DNA of 64,000 nucleotides from WTJH01 sp049889695. GTDB lineage: Bacteria > Bacteroidota > Bacteroidia > Flavobacteriales > Flavobacteriaceae. This document shows positions 24,596 through 34,730 of this stretch, piece after piece (positions within the stretch are counted from its first letter, which is position 1; each line of letters begins with the position of its first letter). The DNA lies in the NCBI GenBank assembly GCA_049889695.1, contig JBMHCX010000018.1:62001-126000 (forward strand), read 5' to 3'. A model generated the notes under the pieces. It ran no database searches, was not told the DNA's origin, and was given only the letters and a program-made list of their open reading frames with translations. The position numbers and the translations under genes were made by a program.

Positions 24596-27091
24596 TTATT
24601 GTACTACTTGGTCGTCGTTTACATCAAGATCATTAACGTCTTCAACATCCTCATCGTTTTTCATGACCTTGGCAACTGCCGCAATTTGGTCGTCTCCCTT
24701 CAAGTTGATGAGTCGCACCCCTTGAGTGGCGCGTCCCATTACCCGTAGGTCGCTAACGGCCATTCGAATCGCAACACCAGACTTATTAATAATCATGAGA
24801 TCGTCTTGGTCGGTAACAGACTTAAGGGCGACCAATTGACCTGTTTTATCGGTAATGGTAATGGTTTTAACTCCTTTACCTCCCCGATTGGTGACACGGT
24901 AATCCCCAAGATCGGAACGTTTCCCGAAACCATTTTCCGATACGACAAGAATATTGGCGTCCATATCGTTAACTGCCACCATTCCAATCACTTCGTCTTT
25001 GTCATTGGCAAGGGTGATCCCTCTAACTCCAGAGGCACCTCTTCCCATGGGTCGCGTTTTGTTTTCTTCAAAACGGATGGCTTTCCCAGATTTAACGGCC
25101 AACAAGATCTGACTTTGACCAGTGGTTAACTTAGCTTCTAAAAGTTCATCTCCGTCTTTGATGGTAATCGCATTGATTCCATTGGCTCTAGGACGCGAAT
25201 ATTGTTCTAAAGAAGTCTTTTTTACCTGGCCTTTTTTGGTGACCATAATTACGTAATGACCATTGGTGTAGTCTTCGTCCTTGAGGTCCTGAGTATTGAT
25301 AAAGGCCTGGACTTTGTCGTCCTGTTCAATATTGATAAGGTTTTGAATCGCTCTCCCTTTAGAAGTCTTTGACCCTTCGGGAATTTCATAAACCCTTAAC
25401 CAAAAACACTTTCCTTTCTGAGTAAAGAAGAGCATGTACTGGTGGTTGGTTCCCATGAAGAGATATTCCAAAAAGTCTTCATTTCGAGTCGTGGAAGCCT
25501 TTTGCCCTACTCCACCTCTGTTTTGGGTTTTATATTCGTGTAATGGTGTTCGCTTGATATATCCGGCATGTGAAATGGTAATAACAACCTTTTCGTCGGG
25601 AATCATATCTTCAATACTAAAGTTCCCTCCAGCATATTCGATAGTGGATCGGCGCTCATCGCCATATTTTTCCTTGACTTCCAACAACTCTTCCTTGATA
25701 ATGTCCATTCGGCGCTCTTTTTTCGCCAAGATATCTTTTAAGTCAGCAATTGTTTTTTGAAGTTCCTCATATTCTGCACGGAGTTTATCTTGCTCGAGAC
25801 CAGTGAGTTGTCTCAAACGCATTTCAACTATTGCTTTGGCTTGCCTTTCGGAAAGTTCAAAGGTTTTCATCAGCTTGGCGCGAGCTTCATCTGCATTGGC
25901 CGAAGATCGAATCAGCGCGATTACTTCATCGATGTTATCTGAGGCGATAATTAAACCTTCAAGAATATGTGCTCTTTCTTCGGCTTTTTTAAGTTCAAAT
26001 TCGGTTCTTCGAACAACCACCTCATGTCGGTGCTCTACGAAATGATGAATAAGGTCTTTTAAATTTAGCAGTTGTGGTCTTCCCTGTACTAATGCGATAT
26101 TATTAACACTGAAAGAAGACTGAAGAGCCGTGTACTTGTAAAGTTTATTGAGAACAATGTTCGGGATAGCATCTCTTTTCAGCACATACACCACCCGCAT
26201 TCCTTTACGGTCCGATTCGTCGCGAATATTACTGATCCCTTCAATCTTTTTGTCATTGACGAGTTCAGCAGTCTTTCGGATCATTTCTGCCTTATTTACC
26301 TGATAAGGAATCTCAGAAACAATGATACACTCGCGGCCATTCACTTCTTCTATAGTGGCTTTCCCGCGAAGTACTATACGACCTCTTCCCGTATGAAAGG
26401 CATCGCGAACACCGTCGTAGCCATAAATGGTTCCTCCCGTGGGAAAATCAGGCGCTTTGATGGTTTGCATAAGTCCATCGATGTCGATCTCTGGCTGGTC
26501 GATGTAAGCAATGGTTCCGTCGACAACTTCGCTTAAATTGTGGGGAGGCATATTGGTTGCCATCCCTACTGCAATACCGGAAGCTCCATTGATCAGTAAA
26601 TTAGGTACTCGGGTCGGCAGTACGGTGGGTTCTTTAAGCGTATCATCGAAATTGAGCTGATGGTCGACCGTGTCTTTGTCGATATCAGCCATTAAATCTT
26701 CAGAAATTTTCTGCATCCGTGCCTCCGTATATCGCATGGCCGCAGGGCTGTCTCCATCGATGGAACCATAGTTTCCTTGCCCATCGACTAAGAGGTAGCG
26801 CAAGCTCCATTCCTGAGCCATACGCACCATCGTATCATACACGGAGCTATCGCCATGAGGATGATATTTTCCTAAAACTTCCCCAACGATACGTGCCGAT
26901 TTTTTGTAGGCTGAATTCGATCGTATGCCCAATTCGTGCATGCCGAATAGTACTCGCCTGTGAACAGGTTTTAATCCATCGCGAACGTCTGGTAACGCAC
27001 GTGACACAATGACAGACATTGAATAATCAATGTAAGCTGATTTCATTTCATCCTCAATGTTTATCGGGATGAGTTTTTCGCCTTCTACCAT
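24596..27091 (-). CDS. gyrA: DNA gyrase subunit A
   Basis: 831 aa. The N-terminal breakage-reunion domain starts EGEKLIPINIEDEMKSAYIDY, with catalytic Tyr121 in AAMRYTEARM. A coiled-coil tower follows, then the C-terminal beta-pinwheel with repeats such as MVTKKGQVKKTSL and LVVSENGFGKRSDLGDYRVTNRGGKG (GyrA-box-like QNRGGVGQKA near residue 525). It introduces negative supercoils together with GyrB. Residues at the quinolone-resistance positions are Ser82 and Asp86 (E. coli 83/87 numbering), the sensitive type. It ends with an acidic tail (EDVEDVNDLDVNDD). Divergent from clpC. Confidence 0.98.
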   Translation of the reverse strand: MVEGEKLIPINIEDEMKSAYIDYSMSVIVSRALPDVRDGLKPVHRRVLFGMHELGIRSNSAYKKSARIVGEVLGKYHPHGDSSVYDTMVRMAQEWSLRYLLVDGQGNYGSIDGDSPAAMRYTEARMQKISEDLMADIDKDTVDHQLNFDDTLKEPTVLPTRVPNLLINGASGIAVGMATNMPPHNLSEVVDGTIAYIDQPEIDIDGLMQTIKAPDFPTGGTIYGYDGVRDAFHTGRGRIVLRGKATIEEVNGRECIIVSEIPYQVNKAEMIRKTAELVNDKKIEGISNIRDESDRKGMRVVYVLKRDAIPNIVLNKLYKYTALQSSFSVNNIALVQGRPQLLNLKDLIHHFVEHRHEVVVRRTEFELKKAEERAHILEGLIIASDNIDEVIALIRSSANADEARAKLMKTFELSERQAKAIVEMRLRQLTGLEQDKLRAEYEELQKTIADLKDILAKKERRMDIIKEELLEVKEKYGDERRSTIEYAGGNFSIEDMIPDEKVVITISHAGYIKRTPLHEYKTQNRGGVGQKASTTRNEDFLEYLFMGTNHQYMLFFTQKGKCFWLRVYEIPEGSKTSKGRAIQNLINIEQDDKVQAFINTQDLKDEDYTNGHYVIMVTKKGQVKKTSLEQYSRPRANGINAITIKDGDELLEAKLTTGQSQILLAVKSGKAIRFEENKTRPMGRGASGVRGITLANDKDEVIGMVAVNDMDANILVVSENGFGKRSDLGDYRVTNRGGKGVKTITITDKTGQLVALKSVTDQDDLMIINKSGVAIRMAVSDLRVMGRATQGVRLINLKGDDQIAAVAKVMKNDEDVEDVNDLDVNDDQVVQ

Positions 27092-27318
27092 AGCTTTAAT
27101 TCTGTTGATTGCTAAGGGCTAAAATAGCTATTCATAAGGTTAGGAAACAGTATGCCGTTTATTTTTTTGGACAATTTATCAACATTTGGTGGCTAAAAGT
27201 TTTCCCTCTTTTTTTGTTAAAACAGTTTTGTTTTTGGCATTTTTTTTGTCAATTAGCTATATAAGATCAGAAGTGGAATACTTTTTGATCTGAATGTGAT
27301 GAACTTATTTTGATATGT
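27092..27318. other. Divergent gyrA-clpC intergenic region
   Basis: 227 bp, AT-rich. It contains a 6-bp inverted repeat AGATCA-N18-TGATCT-like element near 27265-27294 but no exact TAnnTTTG box, no CIRCE element and no small ORF that I would defend. The clpC start codon is at its right edge. Confidence 0.4.
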
Positions 27319-29862
27319 ATGGATGATAATTTTTCTCCCAGAGTAAAAGAGGTGATATCAAACAGCAAAGAAGAAGCACTGCGTTTAGGGCATAACTTCA
27401 TCGGAACTGAGCACCTTGTATTGGGGATTTTAAGAGATGGAGGCGGTAAGGCAGTACATATTCTTAAATCAATTGATATTGATTTAGCGGATCTTCGCCG
27501 ACGTGTAGAAATTCTTAACCCAGCCATAGCTGAAAACGCTTTAGCTCTGAACGATAAACGTAACCTTCACCTGACCAGACAAGCCGAAAGAGCGTTGAAA
27601 ACTACTTTTCTCGAGGCTAAACTCTTTCAAAGTGAACTGATCAATACTGCTCATTTGTTACTGTGTATCCTCAGAAATGAAAATGACCCCACAACTAAAT
27701 TACTCTCGCAATTAGATATTAACTACGATACCGTCAAAGAACAGTTCAAGTTAATGTTGGCCAGTGAATCGGATTATGACGATATGCCCTCTGCAGCTTC
27801 CTTCCCAGAAGAGAAAGATGGAGACGATGATGAAGAAAAGGAAAACCCTTTTGCATCGAGTGCTGCAGAAACGCGTTCCCCTAAGAAAACGAAAACCCCC
27901 GTTCTTGATAATTTCGGGCGAGATATAACAGCTTTGGCCGAACAGGATAAGTTAGACCCTGTAGTCGGTCGAGAAAAAGAAATCGAAAGAGTTTCTCAGA
28001 TCCTCAGTCGTCGGAAAAAAAATAATCCCATGCTTATTGGGGAACCTGGCGTAGGAAAATCAGCTATTGCTGAAGGTCTGGCCTTACGCATCGTGAAGAA
28101 AAAAGTATCTCGAGTTCTATATGGCAAACGTGTCATCAGTCTCGATTTGGCCAGTTTAGTCGCAGGTACAAAATATAGAGGACAGTTTGAAGAGCGAATG
28201 AAAGCCGTGATGAACGAACTCGATAAAAACCGAAACATCATTTTATTTATCGATGAAATTCACACCATCGTCGGTGCTGGGGGAGCCACGGGTAGCTTAG
28301 ATGCTTCCAATATGTTTAAGCCAGCCCTAGCCCGAGGAGAAATTCAATGTATTGGTGCTACTACGCTAGACGAGTACCGACAAAACATAGAAAAAGATGG
28401 TGCCTTGGAAAGACGTTTCCAGAAAGTTCTAATCGAAGAAACTTCCCCTGATGAAACGCTCGAGATCCTTCAAAATATCAAAGAACGCTATGAAAGCCAC
28501 CACAATGTGGCCTACAGCGATGACGCCCTAAAAGCATGTGTGGATCTGACCGATCGATACATGACAGATCGTTTTCTGCCGGACAAAGCTATCGATGCTC
28601 TCGATGAGGCAGGGTCACGTGTGCACATCAACAATATGAGTGTCCCCCAAGAAGTTATCGATCTTGAAAAAAGACTGGACGAAGTACGGGCGTTAAAAAA
28701 TTCTGTCGTCAAAAAGCAGAAATACGAGGAAGCGGCCAAACTCAGAGACGACGAAAAGAGAGTGGAACGCTCACTTTTAGATGCGCAGGAACGTTGGCAC
28801 GAAACTGCAAAACTCAATCGAGTAAAGGTCAGTGAAGAACACATTGCCGACGTGGTTTCCATGATGACTAACATTCCGGTGAATAAAATTGTTAAATCGG
28901 AACGCAACAAACTCGCTAAATTAACCGGAGTTATTGGCGACAAAGTTATCGGACAAAAAGAAGCTGTTGAAAAAGTCGTCAAGGCCATTCAACGCAATAG
29001 AGCTGGCTTAAAAGACCCTGAAAAACCCATCGGTTCTTTCATTTTCTTAGGACAAACAGGTGTCGGGAAAACCCAGCTGGCCAAAATTTTAGCCTCCGAA
29101 ATCTTCGACTCAGAGGAAAATCTGATTCGGATTGACATGAGTGAATACATGGAAAAATTTGCCATTTCAAGACTAATCGGTGCTCCTCCAGGCTATGTCG
29201 GATATGAGGAGGGGGGACAGTTAAGCGAAAAGGTTCGCAGACGTCCTTACTCTGTTATACTGCTGGATGAGGTTGAGAAAGCACATCCCGATGTATTCAA
29301 TATGTTGCTTCAAGTCTTAGACGACGGTTTCCTAACGGATAGTCTCGGGAGAAAAGTAAACTTTCAAAACACCATCATCATTATGACTTCAAACATCGGT
29401 GCTCGAAAGCTTAAAGATTTTGGAACAGGTGTCGGTTTTGAAACATCCGCTCAAAAAACACAATCCCAAGAAATCGAAAAAGGAATTATCGATCAGGAAT
29501 TGAAAAAAACGTTCACGCCGGAATTCCTAAACCGTGTAGATGATATAGTTATCTTTAATGGATTGGCTGCCGAGGACATCCGAAAAATCGTTGACATCGA
29601 AGTAGACCGACTTGTTAAGCGGGTTGAAAAACTTGGATACAACATAGAGATTAGCGAGGCAGCACGTAATTTCATTGCCGAAAAAGGCTATGATCCGAAG
29701 TACGGTGCCCGTCCACTCAATCGAGCCATACAGAAATATGTGGAAGATCTATTGGCTGAACAAGTGGTCTCCGACAGCATTAAAGCCGGCGATCAGGTAA
29801 CGATTGATCATGAGAACAAAAAAGATGAACTTTTGTGTTCTATTGTTTCCGCTGAGGTATAG
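27319..29862 (+). CDS. clpC: ClpC-type Clp protease ATP-binding subunit
   Basis: 847 aa from ATG 27319 (MDDNFSPRVKEVI). Order: Clp N-domain with two repeats (about 1-150), acidic linker, AAA1 with Walker A GEPGVGKSAIAEG and Walker B IILFIDEIH, a UVR-type middle segment (EVRALKNSVVKKQKYEEAAKLR), AAA2 with Walker A GQTGVGKTQLAK and Walker B SVILLDEVEKAH, and the D2-small domain. The VGF tripeptide after MTSNIGARKLKDFGTG is the ClpP-docking loop, so it should feed substrates to ClpP. It is a single gene with a strong terminator after it. An in-frame TTG at 27310 is possible but not preferred. Confidence 0.96.
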   Translation: MDDNFSPRVKEVISNSKEEALRLGHNFIGTEHLVLGILRDGGGKAVHILKSIDIDLADLRRRVEILNPAIAENALALNDKRNLHLTRQAERALKTTFLEAKLFQSELINTAHLLLCILRNENDPTTKLLSQLDINYDTVKEQFKLMLASESDYDDMPSAASFPEEKDGDDDEEKENPFASSAAETRSPKKTKTPVLDNFGRDITALAEQDKLDPVVGREKEIERVSQILSRRKKNNPMLIGEPGVGKSAIAEGLALRIVKKKVSRVLYGKRVISLDLASLVAGTKYRGQFEERMKAVMNELDKNRNIILFIDEIHTIVGAGGATGSLDASNMFKPALARGEIQCIGATTLDEYRQNIEKDGALERRFQKVLIEETSPDETLEILQNIKERYESHHNVAYSDDALKACVDLTDRYMTDRFLPDKAIDALDEAGSRVHINNMSVPQEVIDLEKRLDEVRALKNSVVKKQKYEEAAKLRDDEKRVERSLLDAQERWHETAKLNRVKVSEEHIADVVSMMTNIPVNKIVKSERNKLAKLTGVIGDKVIGQKEAVEKVVKAIQRNRAGLKDPEKPIGSFIFLGQTGVGKTQLAKILASEIFDSEENLIRIDMSEYMEKFAISRLIGAPPGYVGYEEGGQLSEKVRRRPYSVILLDEVEKAHPDVFNMLLQVLDDGFLTDSLGRKVNFQNTIIIMTSNIGARKLKDFGTGVGFETSAQKTQSQEIEKGIIDQELKKTFTPEFLNRVDDIVIFNGLAAEDIRKIVDIEVDRLVKRVEKLGYNIEISEAARNFIAEKGYDPKYGARPLNRAIQKYVEDLLAEQVVSDSIKAGDQVTIDHENKKDELLCSIVSAEV

Positions 29863-29882
29863 CTAATTTAAAAACTTCACCA

Positions 29883-29911
29883 AAATCCACCTTCGGGTGG
29901 ATTTTTTTTTG
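29883..29911 (+). terminator. Intrinsic terminator after clpC
   Basis: AATCCACC-TTCG-GGTGGATT hairpin with a UUCG-type tetraloop followed by nine or more T. Confidence 0.92.
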
Positions 29912-29990
29912 CTGAGGTAGCTCGTAATTTTCAAAAGTGCAAAATGGCGCAAAAATGGCGGGCAATTCCCATATGGCTCAGATTTTATAA

Positions 29991-29998
29991 TACCTTTG
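29991..29998 (+). promoter_or_regulatory. -7 box of the thrABC operon
   Basis: TACCTTTG (TAnnTTTG) lies 54 bp ahead of the thrA ATG. No clear TTG at -33. The leader shows no run of Thr or Ile codons, so classical attenuation is not indicated. Confidence 0.45.
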
Positions 29999-30052
29999 CC
30001 AGATTGAATAAAACTATATAAGGACAGGCCCTAGCCTTCCTGCCAGAAGCCA

Positions 30053-32497
30053 ATGAAAGTATTGAAATTTGGAGGTACATCTGTCGGAACTCCTGAGAGT
30101 ATTTCCCACGTTATAGATATTATAGCCAAAGAAGATCAACCGCACATCTTAGTGAGCTCTGCTGTTGGTGGTGTTACCAATCTCCTACAAACAGCCATCG
30201 GAAAAGCAACAGTTCAAGACAAAACTTTTACACAAGAGCTTCAGCAAGTGGAAATGCTGCATATGCAAATCATACAGGCACATATCCCGATCAATACACA
30301 GAGTAGATCCATTAGCTTCTTAAAGAGTCAGCTAAACATCCTAGAAGAACTCCTCGGAGCAGTGTATCTTATCCAAGAGGCCAGCGAAAAAACAATAGCT
30401 TCGATTTTAAGTTTTGGTGAAATTATTGCAGTAGAGTTATTGGAAGAAATCATCGCCCTGAAAGAAATAGATATTAAAAAGGTAGATTCCCGTGAAATCT
30501 TTGTTACCTACCGTAAAGGCGGGAAGAATTATGTTGATTTCGACCTTACGCACCAAAATATTAAAACCCACATTAGAGGAGCTAAGCATTGGGTATTAGT
30601 GCCTGGTTTTATTTCTAGAGACCGTTCAGGAGAAGCAACCACTTTAGGAAGAGGAGGTTCTGACTACACCGCAGCTTTAATCGCCCAAAGTATCGAGGCA
30701 GAGCTGTTGGAAATCTGGACAGATGTCAGCGGAATGTATACCGCACACCCTAAACTAGTACAGCAAGCGCAACCCATCCCCCATTTGAGCTATCACGAAG
30801 CCATGGAACTTTCCCATTTTGGGGCCAAAGTCATCTATCCTCCTACCCTACAGCCATTGGTGGAGAAAAATATCCCGCTGGTCATCAAAAATACTTTTGA
30901 AGCCGACAAGAAAGGAACGCTCATCGACGACGCCTTGGAGCGAAAAGATCGATCTATTGTTAAGGGAATTAGCCATATCGATAATGTTTCCCTAGTTTCT
31001 CTGGAAGGAAGTGGAATGGTAGGTATCCCCGGCTTCTCGAAACGATTATTCGAAGCCCTTTCGTCCGAACAGATCAATGTAATCATGATTACACAAGCAT
31101 CATCAGAACATTCGATTTGTCTGGGAATCAACACCCAGGACGTTCTGAATGCAAAGGAAGTGATCGATGAAGCTTTCCAATTCGAAATCAGTGTCAATAA
31201 AGTTTCACCTGCCCGGATTGAAAATGACATGGTGAATATCGCCGTGGTCGGTGAAGAAATGAAAGACCACCAGGGCATCAGCGGAAAATTATTCAGTAGT
31301 TTGGGGGCTAATAACATCAATATCCGAGCCATCGCGCAAGGAGCTTCTGAACGGAATATCTCCATTATGATTGATGCGCACAATGTTTCAAAAGCGCTCA
31401 ATACACTTCACGAAAGCTTTTTTGAGGCACAAATAAAAGATCTGAATTTGTTTATTACGGGTGTGGGAAATGTAGGAGGAGAACTTTTACAGCAAATCGC
31501 CAAGCAGTACGATTATTTATACGAGCATCTCCGACTAAAAATTAAGATTAGAGCACTTTCCAATTCGAGAAAGATGCTTCTTCAGGAAGATGGGATCTCT
31601 CTCACCGACGGACTACAACAATTAGAGGAAAAAGGAACCCCAGCCAAACGGGAGGATTTTTTTGCCTTTGTTAAACAACTCAATTTTCGCAATAGTATTG
31701 TGGTCGACAATACGGCCAATCCGTCTATAGCCGGAGAATATGCCCAATATCTAGAAAACAATATCGGTATTGTTACCTGTAATAAAATTGCGGCGGCCGA
31801 TGCCTATGAGAATTATTCTGCGCTAAAACACCTCTCCCGTAAATACAAAACCCCCTACCTCTTCGAAACCAATGTAGGAGCTGGACTTCCGATTATCGAC
31901 ACCCTCAATAATCTGATCGCCTCGGGAGATCAAATAATAAAGATCCAAGCGGTGCTTTCAGGTAGTTTAAACTTTATCTTCAACAACTACAAAGAAGGGA
32001 TTAGTTTTGCAGATGTAGTTCGGGAAGCTCAGAAAGCGGGCTACACCGAACCCGATCCTAAGATTGATTTAAGCGGAGTAGATGTGGCTCGAAAAATTCT
32101 GATTTTGGCCCGCGAAAGCGGTCTCGAAATAGAGTTGGAAGATATTGAAAATGCTCCCTTTATCCCTCAAGAATGTTTCGATACCCCAGATACAGAAGCA
32201 TTTTTCCGGTCCTTAGAAGATCATGAAGAACATTTTAGCCAATTGTTAAAAAAAGCAAGTTCTGAAAACTCACGCATTAAATATTTGGCAGAACTAGTCG
32301 ACGGAAAAGCACGCGTTGGCATTCAGAATATTCCGGAAGGGCACGATTTTTACAGTCTTGAAGGAAGCGACAATATCATCCTTTTTTACACCAACAGATA
32401 TTTGCATCAGCCCTTAATTGTAAAGGGTGCAGGTGCAGGTGCTGAAGTAACTGCTGCGGGAGTTTTTGCAGATATCATCAGAATAGGACGTCAATAA
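30053..32497 (+). CDS. thrA: Bifunctional aspartate kinase / homoserine dehydrogenase I
   Basis: 814 aa. The aspartate kinase domain (about 1-290) opens MKVLKFGGTSVG and includes TTLGRGGSDYTAALIA. Paired ACT domains (about 300-455; NVIMITQASSEHSICLGI and the later INIRAIAQGASERNISIMI) give threonine feedback. Homoserine dehydrogenase (about 465-814) has the Rossmann motif FITGVGNVGGELLQQI and the catalytic region GVDVARKILILAR. It performs the first and third steps from aspartate to threonine. It overlaps thrB by one base (TAATG), the first of two translational couplings in thrABC. Confidence 0.97.
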   Translation: MKVLKFGGTSVGTPESISHVIDIIAKEDQPHILVSSAVGGVTNLLQTAIGKATVQDKTFTQELQQVEMLHMQIIQAHIPINTQSRSISFLKSQLNILEELLGAVYLIQEASEKTIASILSFGEIIAVELLEEIIALKEIDIKKVDSREIFVTYRKGGKNYVDFDLTHQNIKTHIRGAKHWVLVPGFISRDRSGEATTLGRGGSDYTAALIAQSIEAELLEIWTDVSGMYTAHPKLVQQAQPIPHLSYHEAMELSHFGAKVIYPPTLQPLVEKNIPLVIKNTFEADKKGTLIDDALERKDRSIVKGISHIDNVSLVSLEGSGMVGIPGFSKRLFEALSSEQINVIMITQASSEHSICLGINTQDVLNAKEVIDEAFQFEISVNKVSPARIENDMVNIAVVGEEMKDHQGISGKLFSSLGANNINIRAIAQGASERNISIMIDAHNVSKALNTLHESFFEAQIKDLNLFITGVGNVGGELLQQIAKQYDYLYEHLRLKIKIRALSNSRKMLLQEDGISLTDGLQQLEEKGTPAKREDFFAFVKQLNFRNSIVVDNTANPSIAGEYAQYLENNIGIVTCNKIAAADAYENYSALKHLSRKYKTPYLFETNVGAGLPIIDTLNNLIASGDQIIKIQAVLSGSLNFIFNNYKEGISFADVVREAQKAGYTEPDPKIDLSGVDVARKILILARESGLEIELEDIENAPFIPQECFDTPDTEAFFRSLEDHEEHFSQLLKKASSENSRIKYLAELVDGKARVGIQNIPEGHDFYSLEGSDNIILFYTNRYLHQPLIVKGAGAGAEVTAAGVFADIIRIGRQ

Positions 32498-33426
32498 TGA
32501 AGGAAATCAGACTTTTTGTTCCGGCATCAGTCGCGAATGTATCTTGTGGTTTCGATGTCTTAGGCTTTTGCCTGGACCCTGTTGGAGACGAAATGGTGAT
32601 CCGAAAGACAGAAACCCCGGGAATCCGAATCACTAAAATTGAAGGTCAAGATTTACCCCTAGAGACGCATTTAAACGTGGCAGGAGTTGCCGCCTCAGCC
32701 TTAATCGACGAATATGAGCCTAGTTGTGGTTTTGAAATTGAAATCTATAAGCACATCAAACCCGGAAGTGGTATAGGCAGCAGTGCTGCTAGTTCTGCAG
32801 GAGCGGTATATGGTGTCAATCAACTGTTAGGGAAGCCATTCGAGGCGCAAGACCTGATACGTTTCGCCATGCAGGGCGAAAAACTGGCTAGTGGCTCTGC
32901 CCATGCGGATAATGTCGCACCAGTAATTTTGGGAGGCTTCACTTTGGTACGATGTTCAGATGGCCCCGACGTCATTAAACTTCCTGTTCCCCAAGAGCTA
33001 GTCGCTACAGTTATCCACCCTAAAATTGAGCTTAAAACTGAACACTCACGCTCAGTCCTAAAACAACAAATATCTTTAAAAGATGCTATTAGTCAATGGG
33101 GAAACCTTGCCGGGTTAGTTTCGGGACTTTACGAAAATGACTATGACCGTATTAGCCGGTGTTTAGTCGATAAAATTGTTGAACCTTCGCGGGCAATTCT
33201 CATTCCTGCCTTCGATCAATTGAAAAATGAAGCGACCGATGCTGGGGCACTCGGATGTGGAATTTCAGGCTCAGGCCCTTCGGTCTATGCGCTTTCGAAA
33301 GGGATAGACATCGCAAAAGAGGTCGCGACAAGATTTTCGGATACTTTAGCAGCATTAGACATCTCTTTTGAAACCCATATTTCTACTATCAATACTACTG
33401 GCATTCGAATTTTGGAACAAAAATGA
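32497..33426 (+). CDS. thrB: Homoserine kinase
   Basis: 309 aa GHMP kinase. The N-terminal signature is PASVANVSCGFDVLGF, the ATP loop KPGSGIGSSAASSAGAVYG, and the C-terminal GCGISGSGPSVYAL. It makes O-phospho-homoserine. Its start overlaps the thrA stop by one base and its stop overlaps the thrC start by four (ATGA). This confirms a tightly coupled operon. Confidence 0.97.
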   Translation: MKEIRLFVPASVANVSCGFDVLGFCLDPVGDEMVIRKTETPGIRITKIEGQDLPLETHLNVAGVAASALIDEYEPSCGFEIEIYKHIKPGSGIGSSAASSAGAVYGVNQLLGKPFEAQDLIRFAMQGEKLASGSAHADNVAPVILGGFTLVRCSDGPDVIKLPVPQELVATVIHPKIELKTEHSRSVLKQQISLKDAISQWGNLAGLVSGLYENDYDRISRCLVDKIVEPSRAILIPAFDQLKNEATDAGALGCGISGSGPSVYALSKGIDIAKEVATRFSDTLAALDISFETHISTINTTGIRILEQK

Positions 33427-34730
33427 AATATTACAGTCTCAACCATAATGCTCCAAAAACAACTTTCTCCAAGGCGGTTCGTGCGGGTTTAGCCCCAGAC
33501 AGAGGGCTTTATTTCCCCGAGCAAATTCCAGATCGTTCAGACCTCTTTGGCTCGAATTGGGAAAATACCCCATTTCACGAATTGTGCTTTGAAGCCATAC
33601 GCCCTTTTGTAGGAAGCAGTATTCCGGAAGAGCACTTACAACAAATAGTTCAAGAAACATTGAACTTCCCCTTGCCTCTAGTGGCTTTGGGGGAAGACTG
33701 CTACGCACTAGAACTTTTTCACGGCCCTACTCTAGCCTTTAAAGATGTGGGGGCTCGATTTATGGCCCGCTGTTTAGGTTACTTTCAACAACAAAATCCT
33801 GAAGCTAAAAAACTCACCGTTTTAGTGGCGACTTCGGGAGATACCGGCGGAGCAGTTGCCAATGGTTTTTATAAAGTACCAGGGGTTGAAGTGGTAATCT
33901 TATACCCAAAAGGGAAGGTCAGTGAAATTCAAGAAAAACAACTAACCACCCTTGGGGAAAACATTACTGCCTTAGAAGTAGACGGTGTTTTTGACGATTG
34001 CCAAGACATGGTTAAAACAGCATTCTTAGATGTGCAACTCGGTCAAGAATGTGCTTTAACATCTGCCAATTCAATTAACGTTGCACGCTGGTTACCACAA
34101 ATGTTCTATTATATCAGTGCAGTTCAGCAACTGGTTAAAACAACAGACAAACGCCTTGTTTTTTCAGTACCCAGTGGAAACTTCGGGAATATTTGTGCTG
34201 GAATGATTGCGACCCGAATGGGATTGCCAATCGATCATTTTGTGGCCAGTACGAATGTCAACGATACAGTTCCTCGATTTTTGGAAAACGGAGTCTACAC
34301 CCCACATGCAACTATCCCTACCATCAGTAATGCGATGGATGTTAGTTCTCCTAGTAACTTCATACGTATACAGGAGATCTACAATAAAGACTTAACATTT
34401 ATTCAATCACATTTAAGCGGTTTCCGTTATACAGATCGTGAAACGCAAAAAGCCATGCAACAGCTCCATAAGGATCACAGCTATGTAGCTGACCCCCACG
34501 GTGCCATTGGCTGGCTAGGATTAAAAGATTGGCAAAAAGAAAACAGCGGATTTAAAGGCGTTTTCTTGGAAACAGCTCATCCTGCGAAGTTCCTTGAAGT
34601 CGTCGAAAACACGCTGGACAAAAAGGTGAAAATACCGCAGGAATTGTCAGCTTTACTCGATCAAGAAAAGCGAGCTCACTCCATCCAAAACTATGAGGAG
34701 TTGAAAACCTTCTTATTGGATCGTGCCTAG
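33423..34730 (+). CDS. thrC: Threonine synthase
   Basis: 435 aa PLP enzyme of fold type II. The PLP lysine is Lys107 in GPTLAFKDVGARF, the phosphate loop is TSGDTGGAVANGF and VPSGNFGNICAGM contributes to the pocket. It converts O-phosphohomoserine to threonine. The start overlaps thrB by four bases. The last 18 bp overlap the 3' end of the convergent aminopeptidase P gene, so there is no terminator between them. Confidence 0.96.
   Translation: MKYYSLNHNAPKTTFSKAVRAGLAPDRGLYFPEQIPDRSDLFGSNWENTPFHELCFEAIRPFVGSSIPEEHLQQIVQETLNFPLPLVALGEDCYALELFHGPTLAFKDVGARFMARCLGYFQQQNPEAKKLTVLVATSGDTGGAVANGFYKVPGVEVVILYPKGKVSEIQEKQLTTLGENITALEVDGVFDDCQDMVKTAFLDVQLGQECALTSANSINVARWLPQMFYYISAVQQLVKTTDKRLVFSVPSGNFGNICAGMIATRMGLPIDHFVASTNVNDTVPRFLENGVYTPHATIPTISNAMDVSSPSNFIRIQEIYNKDLTFIQSHLSGFRYTDRETQKAMQQLHKDHSYVADPHGAIGWLGLKDWQKENSGFKGVFLETAHPAKFLEVVENTLDKKVKIPQELSALLDQEKRAHSIQNYEELKTFLLDRA

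Noticed and set aside
26800..26870. Quinolone-resistance changes in gyrA
   Set aside because: The positions equal to E. coli 83 and 87 are Ser and Asp, the sensitive residues.
27092..27318. CIRCE or CtsR operator before clpC
   Set aside because: Neither the TTAGCACTC dyad nor a CtsR heptad repeat is present.
29999..30052. Threonine attenuator leader peptide before thrA
   Set aside because: No ORF with Thr or Ile codon runs and no terminator hairpin in the 54-bp leader.
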